Positions 49,259-64,000 of a stretch of DNA of 64,000 nucleotides are shown here, one piece after another. Within the stretch, counting starts at the first letter, position 1, and every line of letters begins with the position of its first letter. A program made the translations under genes and the position numbers. Source of the stretch: Ptychodera flava (lineage: Eukaryota > Hemichordata > Enteropneusta > Ptychoderidae); the NCBI RefSeq assembly GCF_041260155.1, contig NC_091942.1, positions 16,686,001-16,750,000 of the forward strand. The letters run 5' to 3'. Below the pieces are notes generated by a model, which was given only the letters and a program-made list of their open reading frames with translations, searched no databases and was not told the DNA's origin.

Positions 49259-49738
49259 CACGATTGGAACTAATTTGGGATAATTGGATGGTGAAATAAT
49301 GCCGATTTAATCTACAACTGTAATCTCATCCGCTTTTCTTTTTGCATTACACACTTGTTTTTATGAGTAAGGCAAAAGTAATTAAATTCTTTCTTTTGCG
49401 TCCACCCTAAATGAGAAAAGGTACGCGTCTAAGCGGCTGAAAAACACACACAAGAAAATTAACACAATGTAATTTGATTGCAGCAAATAAAAAATTTGTA
49501 ACAAAATTTTAGTTCAGAAAAGCTAAGCGGTCATGTCCTAAAATTTCCTATTCAAATAAATTGTGTCTGTTTTTCATGAAAACCTTAAAAACCTAAGCGG
49601 GTGGGAACGCAAAACAAAGAATTTAATTACTTTGGCCTAATTTGTATTATTGCAACATTCAACTATCTGGCACCTAACACTTTGAGAAATTTAAAAAATA
49701 TGAAAATCAAATTGTCCCAAATTAGTTCCAATCGTGTT
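49259..49738. mobile_element. MITE with ATTGGAACTAATTTGGGA ends, copy 1
   Basis: Inverted ends at 49261-49287 and 49709-49736. A further inner inverted pair (AAAGTAATTAAATTCTTT at 49374 and complement at 49614) makes it nearly a foldback. A shorter copy lies at 60518-60716; the segment with GATTTAATCTACAACTGTAA and AGCGGATG-like sequence is common to both. Confidence 0.75.
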
Positions 49739-50921
49739 TGTAGTCAAATTGGATATGGCAGGACTGCCTACCTTAAAAAGTATGATGAAGAAATCTGGTT
49801 TTTTTTTAATTTTTTTGTACAAAAATTGATCAGAGCACATCTTATGCACATATCAGAGAGATGGCAGTACTTTTGAGTAAACCATGACCTTGTCTTTGAA
49901 AATTTTTATCATGACAGCCCTCATTACAAATAACTTGCCGTTTTTAACAAAATCAGATGTCTTTCAAATGCATCACCTGTAAATTCCTGCCTTCATTGTG
50001 ATTCAAAAAGCTAAAGAAATATCAAAGAAATATGTATAAATGTGAGGGAACTCCCATGAAAAGCTCATGCATTTCAAGAAATTTACATTTGGCTATATCA
50101 GTTTGTGCCAATGCTGTAGTAAATAGTTGTGATATCTTTATAATAACTAACATTTGAGATATTGACAATCCTAAGATTGTGGCGTTGAAAAATGTAATTT
50201 GAAACAGACATTTAGACAACTTTTTAGATTGATCATGGATGATGATTGTAATAACATAATTAAACAATTTTGTGACAAGTTAATTTTTGCATGATGCCAT
50301 TTATTATTCAGTTACATACAAATAAAATATCAACAAATTCTCAATATTTAACATCCTTAATCTCTAAAACAAGCAAAACATAATGAAATTCCAGATGCAA
50401 AAAAGCCAAACACACACATTCAAACAAAAAGAATAATTGATAAAATGACTCCTACACTACCACGCAAATCAATGTTGTGCTGGGTGCTTTTAATAAATGA
50501 AAGTCACCATAGGTTACAATACTGAAAATTTTGTACAACAGCCATTACTCCACATTTTGAGTACAAAATTTCATAGTTCTTATTTGTGAAATTACTATAA
50601 CTTGACATAAATTGACCTCTATATAAAAATAATGATGTAGTGTACTTGTCCTACAGCTTGTTTTCAATCTCTTTATGTTAAGAGAAGTCAAAGTAACTAT
50701 TGTTAACTTGATGCCATCATTTCCCATTGACAGAATATTGTAACATTGCAGAGTACATACACAGAAGTATGAGTGGGACAGGTCAAGGGTTGAGTATGTC
50801 TGAGACCAAGACCACAAGCATACTAAAAGGTTAAACACTTATGAAAATCAACCTCAAAAGTTCACCGACGATCAGTTTATACTAGCAGTTCATGCGCAGT
50901 CCTTATATTCAAAATTTTGCC
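49739..50921. other. Unassigned stretch 3' of the transposase-like gene
   Basis: AT-rich. No exon or repeat recognised. Confidence 0.4.
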
Positions 50922-54298
<3,377 letters not shown>

Positions 54299-54919
54299 CT
54301 TGAAACCAGATCACGCCTTGTCCTTTTCATTACTATGTAAATAAAATTAGAAAACATTCATGTACCTGAAAAGTGTGCTCATTATGTAGTTTAATTTATA
54401 AAATATACATGAACCTTCTGCTAAAAAATGAGATTGCAACATTTCTGCCAAGAATACATAACTTAGGAATGGAACTTTGATGTACAAGTCAACAATCATC
54501 ATTTATGTGATGATATGATGAAGGTGTAATTGTATGGATCAACTAACTATTAGTAAAGCAATGTATATTAAAGGGATACTATTTGTAACTTTGGGTTATC
54601 TTTTTTAGTGTCATCAACTGCAATTTCTCTTTCAGTGCCCTACAGAATAGTAAAATTCCCAATGTACCGTTTGCCTGTACATGTGTGATAACCATTGTAA
54701 CAGTAATTGTTATTGTTGTTAAAGTCCGGACAGTTTTTCACAAAAAATATGCCATTGTACAAATGCCATCTCAATTGAAGAGCTAAATACTGGGAATTTC
54801 ATCCTGACTCAGGGAAATGAAAAAGAAAGTGCCGGTAACACACACTACAGAAATAATGAAAAAATAGCGTTGTTACAGATGAAAAAACTTTAAGAGATGA
54901 ACAGATGTTTACTTAAATT

Positions 54920-57900
54920 TATTTGATTTTGTAGATCTGTAAAGTAAAACTCTTGATATCTAGCATGAAAACAGGTACCTCAAGAACATTGATGGGATCA
55001 GGGAGGTAAACTATGATAATTCATAATTAATAATGAGTAATTATCATCACATTGAATGTTAATGTGACTTAATTTGTAGTTAACCTAGAATCTTGAGTTG
55101 ATTTGACTTTGTGTACCTGTAAATAAAACCTTGATATCTGATCTGAAAAAGTACCCTAAGAACCTTGAGGATTTTGTGGAGATATAAAATATGATAATTC
55201 ATGATTAATAATGAGCGATTATCATCACACTGAAACTACATATGACTTTGCAACCAAGAACTTTGAGTTGATTTGACTTTGACCATCTTTACAAATTACA
55301 ACCTCTTTATCTGGTCTGAAAAAGGATACCTTAAGAACCTTGAGGATATTGCTGAGATAAAAAATGATAAATCAAAATAAAAAATGAGTAATTATCATCA
55401 TATTGAATATAAATGTGACTTTGTAACTCACAACCATGACTTGATTTGACTTTGTATGCTATTGTAAGGGTGAAAAAATAAGAACTTGGTATTTGGTATC
55501 TGAGAAAATAAGAACCTTGGTATTTGGTATCTGAGAAATTAAGAACCTTGATATCTGGTCTGGAAATAGGTACCTAAGAACCTTGATGATATCAGGGAGG
55601 TAAAATATGATAATTCTAATTAATAATGAGTTATTATCATAATTAAATATAAGTATTACTTCTTGTAACCTAGAACCTAGAGTTGATTTGACTTTATAGT
55701 TCTGTAAAAATAAGAACCTTGGTATTTGGTGACTCAGAAAAAAGGAACCTTGATCAGGTCTGGAAATAGTTACCTAAGAACCTTGATGGTATCATTGAGG
55801 TAAAATATGATAATTCATAATTATTAACGAGTTATTATCATAATTGGATATAAATATGACTTCTTTGTAAACTAGAACCTTGAGTTGATTTGACTTTGTA
55901 GTTCTGTAAAAAATAAGAAGCTAGATATATGGTCTGGAAATCAGTACCTTAAGAACCATGATGGTATCAGGGAGATAAAATCTGATAATGCATAATAAAT
56001 AATACGTAATCAGTAACACACTGAATACAGGTATGACTTTTTGACCGGAAAACCTTGAGTTGATTTGACTTTATTGGTCTGTTAAATTAAGAATCTTGAT
56101 ATTTTAATGAAAATGGCACCTTTAGAACCTTGATGGTGTAAGGGAAATGAAATATGATCATTAATAATTAATAAAATTGATTATAAGCACATTGATATAA
56201 ATATGAATTTGTGTTAAGAAAGAAGAGTTGATTTGACTTTGTAGGGCTGTAAAAATAAGAACCTTGGTATTTGGTATCTGAGAAAATAAGAACCTTGGTA
56301 TTTGGTATCTGAGAAAATAAGAACCTTGGTATTTGGTATCTGGAAATAGGTACCTAAGAACCTTGATGATATCAGGGATATGATAATTCATAGTTAATTA
56401 TAATGAATTATTATCATATTGGAATATAAATATGACCAATCCGTAACCTAGATCCTTGAGTTGATTTGACTTTGTAGGTCTGTAAAAATAAGAACCTTGG
56501 TAATTGGTATCTGAGAAAATAAGAACCTTGATATCTTGTCTGGAAATAGGTACCTTAAGAACCTTGATGATATCAGGGAGGTAAATATGATAATTCCTAA
56601 TTAATAATGAGTTATTATCATAATTGAATATAAATATGACTTCTTTGTAAACTAGAACCTTGAGCTGATTTGACTTTGTAGTTCTGTAAAATTAAGAACC
56701 TTGATATATGGTCTGGAAATCATTACCTTAAGAACCTTGATGGTGTAAGGGAAATTAAATATGATCATTAATAATTAATAAAATTAATTATTAGCACACT
56801 GAATATAAATATGAATTAGTGTTTAAGAGAGAAGACTTGATTTGACTTTGTAGGTCTGTAAAAATAAGAACCTTGGTATTTGGTATCTGAGAAAATAAGA
56901 ACCTTGATATCTTGTCTGGAAATAGGTACCTAAGAACCTTGATTGTATCAGGGAGGTAAAATATGATCATTCATAATTAATAATGACTTATTTTCATGTT
57001 GGAATATAAATATGACCACTTTGTAACCTAGAACCTTGAGTAAACTTCACTTTGTATAAGAACCTTGATCTCTGGTCTGGAAATAGGTACATAAGAACCT
57101 TGACAGTATCAGTGATGTGAAATATGATAATTCATAATTAATAATGATTATTTTCACATTTGAATATAAATATGACTACTTTGTAACCTAGAACCTTGAG
57201 TTAATATCACTTTGTATAAGAACCTTGATATCTGATCTGGAAATAGGTCTATAAGAACCTTGACAGTATCAGGGAGGCAAAATATGATAATTCATAATTA
57301 ATATTGAGTTATTATCATATTGGAATGTAAATATGTCCTCTTTGTAATCTAGAACCTTGAGAATTTCACTTTGTAGGTCTGTAATAATAAGAACCTTGAT
57401 ATTTGGTCTGGAAATCGGTACCTTAAGAACCTTGATGGTGTAAGGGAAATGAACTATGATCATTAATAACTAATACAAATTAATTATAAGCACACTGAAT
57501 ATAAATATGAATTTGTATTTAAGAAAGAAGAGTTGATTTGACTTTGTAGGTCTGTAAAAATAAGAACCTTGGTATTTGGTATCTGAGAAAATAAGAACCT
57601 TGGTATTTGGTATCTGAGAAAATAAGAACCTTGATATCTTGTCTGGAATTAGGTACGTAAGAACCTTGATAGTATCAGGGAGGAAAAATATGATAATTCA
57701 TAATTAATAATGACTTATTTTCATGTTGGAATATAAATATGACCACTTTGTAACCTATAACCTTGAGTTAATTTCACTTTGTACAAGAACCTTGATCTCT
57801 GGTCTGGAAATAGTTACATAAGAACCTTGATAGTATCAGGGAGGCAATTATTTTAAAATATGATAATTCTTAATTAATAATGAATTATTTCATGTTGGAA

Positions 57901-58515
57901 TATAGATAGGACCACTTTGTAACCTAGAACCTGGAGTTAATTTCACTTCGTATGAGAACCTTGATATCTGGTCTGGAAATAGGCACATAAGAACCTTGAT
58001 GGTATCAGGGAGGCAAAATATGATAATTCATAATTAATATTGAGTTATTATCGTATTGGAATATAAATATGACCTCTTTGTAACCTACTAACCTTGAGAA
58101 TTTCACTTTGTAGGCGATCTGTAAAAATAAGAACCCTAGGTACCTGAAAAAATAAGAACCTTGATATCTGGTTTGAAAATGGTACCATAAGCACCTTCAT
58201 GATATGAGGAAGATAAAATATGATCATTAGTAATTAATAACAAGTAATTATTAGCACACTGAATATAAATATGACTTTATGACTAAGAACCTTGAGTTGA
58301 TTTTACTTTGAAGGTCTGTAAAAATAAGAAACTTTACATCTGGTATTAAAATGGTACCTTAAGGACCTTGATGGTATCAGGGAGATAAAATATTATAATT
58401 CATAATTAATAATGAGTGATTATTAGCACACTGAATGTAAATATGACTTTGATTTGACTGAAAATAATTACCTTGAAATCTGTAGCTTTCGAACCTCGAT
58501 ATCAGTAAGATAATA
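54920..58515 (-). repeat. Right satellite array, inverted relative to the left array
   Basis: About 20 units of 165-195 bp. Units read TAAGAACCTTG, then ATATCTGGTCTGGAAATAGG, TACCTTAAGAACCTTGATGG, TATCAGGGAGGTAAAATATG, ATAATTCATAATTAATAATG and a TTGATTTGACTTTGTAG.TCT block, which is the inverse of the left array's order. Paired AAGAACCTTG boxes are about 37 bases apart, with extra local triplications of AAGAACCTTGGTATTTGGTA near 55490-55530, 56255-56345 and 57560-57620. Confidence 0.93.
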
Positions 58516-58768
58516 GTAATACTGGTTGTCTATATGGTTGTCTTAGGAATCTGTGTACGACCCGACAATAGTAAAAAGAAACAAAGTCAATATCATGATT
58601 TTGTTAATACTTGGTTATAGATGCAGATGACTGTATGTGATTGGCAATCTGGATAACGAAAAGCAAGGTATATTACCGTGTATGGGCCGCTCACACTGTC
58701 CTATGTGCTTATCGATCTTGTAGAATCAGTCACAGCATGGTCACATGACACGTTAGCTGTCATTTATT

Positions 58769-59898
58769 GAGTGAGCTAGAGGTTCTTAATATATCCTCAA
58801 CCAATCAGAGCGAGTTTCTAAATGGAGTGGACAGACCGGAATGTGGTAGGTATCATACCTCCTACTCTGGGTCATCAAACTTGGGTGTTGCATGGTGGGA
58901 TACTTTAACTTCCGCCGCCGTTAAAATAGTTTTGCTCGTCGGAAAAAATGTTTTACTCTTCCCAAAAATATGTTTACTCTCGCTAGAAAGAGTTTGCTAT
59001 GCATTATAGGTAATTGCGCCCTCACATGAAATATTTCTCCTCTCAGAAATAAATTTCGCTCTGAAGAAAAGTAAGTTTGACTTTTTCATCCCTTTTTCGT
59101 TCTTTCTCAGTTCAGTTTTACCAAATTCTTAAACCACACTCTCATATGTAGAAAATATATCTTGAAGGAATTAGTTTTGTTGTCTTCAGAAAATAATTTC
59201 TCGCCATTGAGAAAAAAGTTTTATTCACTATATTTCAATTTGCTGCTCTGAGAAAATCTTTTTTCCATAAAGAAATTAATTTTACTCTTGGAAAAATAAA
59301 ACTTTTCTTTAAGAATTTAAGTTTTCTGCTCTAAAGACATAAGGTTATGTCATTTAAGTAACTCAGTTCGCGCTTAGCAAAAATCTTCAACTCTTGCTGT
59401 GAACAATTTTTGCTTCTTTTCGAAATAAAAAACGTTTTTGAGAAACAAATATTTTGTTCAAAGTAAAAGTTATTTTTTAAAAGTTAAAGTTTTTTTGTTA
59501 AAAGTTTTTAAAAACAGTTTACCCCAAAAATAAAGTTTCCCCGTTCAGAAATAAAAGTTTGCTGTGGAGAAATAAAATTTCTTACAAATATTAAATATAT
59601 TGCCAAGAAATATGAGTTTATGTTCAAAAGTAATAAATTTCCATGACGTGTAGGAGTCTGTTATCTTGAAAAAATTTTACGTTTGTTTTACAAAATAAAA
59701 AATACTTTTGAGAAACATATTTTGTTTATGGTTAAAACTAAAACTACTTTCGAGAAGTTAAAGTTAAGATAATGTTAAGATAAAGTTACCCGTACAAAAT
59801 TAAAAGTTTGCGGTGGAGAAATAAAATCTCTTACAAATATTAAAGATATTGTCAAGAAAAATTAGAGTTTATATTCAAAAGTAATAGAGTTCCGTGGC
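58769..59898 (-). repeat. Right terminal inverted repeat, uninterrupted
   Basis: Inverse of 22138-23172 plus 27076-27169. Being unbroken, it shows the pre-insertion form of the arm: CCAGAGT joined to AGGAGGTATGATACC. Contains CCAATCAGAG (CCAAT box) at 58800-58809. Homology ends at GTTCCGTGGC. Confidence 0.9.
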
Positions 59899-62800
59899 AT
59901 ATGTTCTGACACATGTCAAAAAATATTTAAATGTGTAAAATATTATCGGAAAATTCCGGGAGGGCGTACTATTTAAAAACATAAATGTACAGAAAAATAC
60001 TCAATTTGAGCCGTCTTTTGCAAAATTGTGCCCAAGGAAACATAAGCTTAGTGATTAGAAAACTTTAATGTGATTCGTAACAAGGTCTTTTCCGAAGAAA
60101 AACCTCGAAACTTAGTAATTGAAATATAACCACGATTTATCCATGTGAAATACCATGCAGAAATGACATAACATCCAAAAGAGGTGATTATACTTAATCA
60201 TAGAATTCAATTTCACGATGTAAACATGGGGGAACTTGTTAGGGACGATACAGACAACGCACGTCCGCTATAGCTGATTGTGGTCGTTGTGAAAATGAAA
60301 CGTAGAATTAGGCTGAAATTGATTCCTCATACGACTGATAATCAGAACTGACTTTTAAATTTGTTTTTATTATATTTCTGAACGTTTTTAAAGACACTCG
60401 TTTCTCGTTACTGATTTCTCCAAATGTAGAAATTATTTCGCTTTTTTATTGATTTGATTTTGGCCAGTGATCTCGTCCATTTTTATTTGAGTAGGCCTAA
60501 AACCAGTCTATGTGGAACATGGTTGGAATAATTTGGGATGATTGGATCTTTATATTTTTAAAATTTCTAGGTGTTCTATAGCTGAATGTTGTGATATTAC
60601 AAATCACTGATAGAAACAAGTGTGTAACTTAAAAAGAAAAGCAGATGAGGTTACATTTGTAGATTATATCGACATTACTTCACCATCCAATTATCCCAAA
60701 ATAGTTCCAATCGTGATGTGGATAGCCGAGATATTAGGATATATGAAGTTCAATGTCTTAACGTTGCATATTGAACAAATTTATAAATGGGAACCATACA
60801 ATATTTGACAATTTATAAGGACAGAATCGATTTGAACAACTGTCAACAATAAGCAGCAGGGAGGAAAATGTAAGTGATTCTCGTGATAATATTTCAACAT
60901 AAAACTTCCAAAATGTATATTTCCAAGATCTTTCATAATAGATGCATCTTTGAAGTTAGGGTTACTGGTGATATTGAATTTCTTCCTACATGGCGAAAAA
61001 ATTATGCCTGTTTCAAGTCTTCGTATACTACCCGACATTTTATTTTCAAAAATACTTCTTGAAGTACATGTTGTTTTGTTTTAATGACTGCCAAATCTGA
61101 TACTTTACATGACACGACACAACATACATAGTAGTAGTACAGCTGTGTGCATGGCGATGCTTCACAGAACGTTTTCCTTTGTCCGATTTAGGCCTACACA
61201 GCAAAAAATAGGTAAAATTTGCGACTTGAAGAAACAGTGGCTGCGTGTTCGGCTGTGTGGATTTAATAAAAACTATCGTTTTCGCGATTAATATCGCGCT
61301 CTGCGAAAAATAACATATCAATAGAAAGGAAAATCAAATGAAAGAAAGAAAACATAGCAGACAATACAGCTTTAAGGTTAGAGTCCTATCAGTAACTATC
61401 AACCAACCAACATAATTCTTTACGGGCCCGGGGAAAAGTCGTAGCGTTTCATATCAAACAAAGCCATTAAAACAGTCTCTAGGTTATCGACTATATCCCC
61501 ATTAGTTTACAATAAAAGCACGATGTTCGAGAATAGTTCCCGACAAACCAAACAATGAAGTATACGTATGGTAAAATATTTTAATTAAACGAATATTTCC
61601 TTGATACTTTTCAGTGCTGGCTTTTCAGGTAGCAGCGTATAGATGCAACTCAGACTGGGCGTAAAATAAAAGATACGAGAAGGTCCTATGCTTTCTCATT
61701 TTTCATAATTCTCATCTGGATTTAGAAGGGTGTCCCTTTGACATGAATATGTTGAGATGATGTGGATTCTAATATTACAATAAAACCAAATGCAGTGTGG
61801 TCTTTATTTGGCAAGTAAATACGACAATATAATCGTTTTATCAAAGTTAGACCCATTATTTTACGAAATAGTAGAAATAAAATATAGATCACCAGGAAAT
61901 AATCAAATATTTATTTCGACGCAAACCTCTGCGATTTTTCGTCTATTGTACCAAGAATCTCTTGAATTGGAGAATACCAAACAGCTGCAAGTATTGAGTT
62001 CTGGCATAGCTCCTTACAAGGGAGCCGTCATTATTTACGCCCTGGGGGAGGAGGAATCTGAGGGGGGGGGGGTCGCTCAAAAATTGAGAGTTACAAGGGA
62101 GGGGGTGCTCAAAGTCTGGAGAGGAAGGAGGGAAGGCTACTAAATTTTTAGAAAATATATTCAGTGCAGTCATGAAATTGTACAAATTTAGAAGAAAAGA
62201 ATTTTATAAAAACATGGTATACTAGTAATTTTATATGTATGTATACCGAGTATATTGACTATCATCACTAAACGAATAATTTTTCCGTATTTCCTGATAA
62301 AAAAATGGTATACTTGCCTGATCAAGCATGAAACATCTCCTCTCCATTCTAGTATAGGGTACTGATTATTTGAGAGAATGTGTAAAGAAAGCTAATTATA
62401 CAAAGTCATTGGACTGCCTCAATAATAAACCCATCGGAAAATAATTTGTCATAGTCCAAAAATACCAGAGCAACAGAGATTTCTTTTAGCTTTCAACCAA
62501 ATGTAAATTTTATCACTTTATTAAATTTTGTTTGTCTTGTTTATTTTCTCTGTCCTCTTTGATGTAAGTTTTGGCAATCTCTTGATAAACATAATATTGC
62601 AGAAACACAGTTTCGATACCCTATATGAATAAAATGCATTCTATGCATACAAATGAATATCTGGTGAAGTAGGCCTATATTTCACTCTTAAAATGTTTAA
62701 TGTAAAGAGGAGGTCATGGAGGAATACTCTCTGCAGATACCATTATTAGCACACAGGATCTTGGACAAAAACTGAGCTGTTGTGAATTCATCCTTTATTA

Positions 62801-64000
62801 ACACAGCAACATGCATTTTAATTGAAATAAATCAAATAACCATTTTGACGTTTAACCACACCGTATTATCAGACTTTTCATGAGAAGCAAGCAGTCAGAG
62901 AAATTGCACCGCTGGTGGGGTCATTTCTCCAGCTGTAAAGTTACAAGCACATAATGAATGGATTATGAAAAATACGGACTCTGACTGTTGGTCCATTAAC
63001 ATCGTTTACAGAAATGTAAGATTTTGCAAATGACACAATAAAAATTGCAGATTTGTCATTCCTGCACGTTCTTTGATCTGAAATCTCATGCAAACTGAGA
63101 ACTTTTTTCACCAGGTACGAAATGTATTGTCATTGTTTGATTGTTTAATATTGTGATGCAAACACTGATCATGCAAAAGATGTAACGAAACACCTCTCAG
63201 ATTGCACACTTTCACACATCTTTTTCTCAAACTTTTCCGTGTATGAGAGGACACACCCACCTTTGGCACTCTCCCCCTCAGACCCTCACATTCTCCCCTG
63301 TGCTTTCAAAATCTTCCTGTCAGATATCCTGGTGAAAACCCTGTCATGATACCCATCATATTAAAAAATACTACATGGTTGAATATTGATTATAGTGTGA
63401 GCAATTTCAAATCTATATTTTGTTGTAACTTTGAATTTCATTTTGTTGGCTTCACCTTTTTCAATCGTCATGAGGCAACTGATGATAATCTAACAGGGTA
63501 AAGCAGGATTTGAAAGGTCTTTACTATTGCTGTATTTTTCTAATTTTACAAATGCATGTATTGCTATTTAACATTCCTAAGTTTGGTGGGGGGGAGGGGG
63601 CAGTGTCAGTCAAAATTTCCGTGTTAGAGAGGGGGTTACTCAACTTTATCATGGTTGGCTTGGGCTGTTGTTATTTCTCTGACCCCTACACAATAAATAA
63701 TGACAGCTCCCTAATTCCTTACATTACCACAGAGTAAATACTGTATTTTTTAAAATAAATGCTGTATTATTTAAAATTATTTTCCATTTTTCTATTGTGA
63801 CTTTCAAATATATACTAATATCACCAGTGATTTTTTTGGGGGTCCAGCGGTCTCAAATTTTTTTGGGAGATCTATTGATTTCTTCAATTTTCCTGTGTTT
63901 GTTGGTTTCACATATAAGGTCATAAAAAACAACCATTCTGAGGAATTATATCTTCCAAACAATATATATGAATCTAACTGCAGAACCAATCACAATTTTC
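59899..64000. other. Right flank, no gene recognised
   Basis: AT-rich DNA. One MITE copy (60518-60716). G-rich patches at 62043-62135 and 63585-63640 (GGGGGAGGAGG, GGTGGGGGGGAGGGGG) look like low-complexity remnants. Open frames up to 117 codons match nothing I know. Confidence 0.45.
60518..60716. mobile_element. MITE, copy 2 of the 49259-49738 family
   Basis: Left end GGTTGGAATAATTTGGGATG, right end TCCCAAAATAGTTCCAATCG, inverted and diverged. Inner AAAGCAGATGAGGTTACATT is the inverse of AATGTAACCTCATCTGCTTT-like sequence in copy 1. Lies outside the giant element, so this family has moved independently of it. Confidence 0.7.

Noticed and set aside
61790-62143. A 117-codon plus-strand open frame in the right flank
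   Set aside because: No family resemblance, and its second half is read through a G-rich low-complexity patch.

Overview
The window reads as nuclear DNA of an intron-rich invertebrate. Its three recognisable host genes have metazoan orthologues, GT-AG introns of several kilobases and CCAAT-type upstream regions, and the intergenic DNA is AT-rich and crowded with short inverted-repeat DNA transposons, a tRNA-type SINE and worn LINE pieces. The density of TACATGTA-like words and the repeat style fit a marine deuterostome (hemichordate or cephalochordate), but that placement is an impression, not a demonstration.

Left third (1-22 kb), host genes. A partial NAA60 (first coding exon only, minus strand) lies head to head with RRP7A (plus strand, 7 exons, 272 residues), sharing a roughly 0.7 kb upstream region. 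RRP7A converges on INTS15 (minus strand, 7 exons, 426 residues). The three act in N-terminal acetylation at the Golgi, small-subunit rRNA processing and the Integrator complex; nothing suggests they work together. Their introns hold a hAT-like element with a 7-bp target duplication, two copies of a Harbinger-like MITE, another MITE with TTAAGGTA ends, a minisatellite and a long palindrome. A SINE with a duplicated head sits between RRP7A and INTS15.

Middle and right (22.1-59.9 kb), a giant element. About 1.1 kb at 22.1-23.2 kb, continued at 27.08-27.17 kb after a 3.9 kb insertion, is repeated in inverted orientation at 58.8-59.9 kb. These arms enclose nearly 38 kb. Inside each arm lies an array of a 160-195 bp satellite in mirror orientation, and inside each array an inward-facing, intron-containing gene. 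From the left comes a small Ulp1/SENP-type cysteine protease with its His, Asp, Gln and Cys all visible. From the right come exons resembling the cysteine cluster and C-terminal part of KDZ/HMGXB3-type transposases. I see no polymerase, integrase, capsid or envelope gene, so I read it as a giant DNA transposon rather than a Polinton. It is old enough to have collected LINE fragments and many MITEs, and one arm is split by a composite insertion that itself holds a pristine 144-bp foldback MITE with an 8-bp target duplication.

Right end (59.9-64 kb). AT-rich sequence with one MITE copy and no recognisable gene.

All gene calls come from reading translated exons against remembered family sequences. 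No alignment or database search was run.
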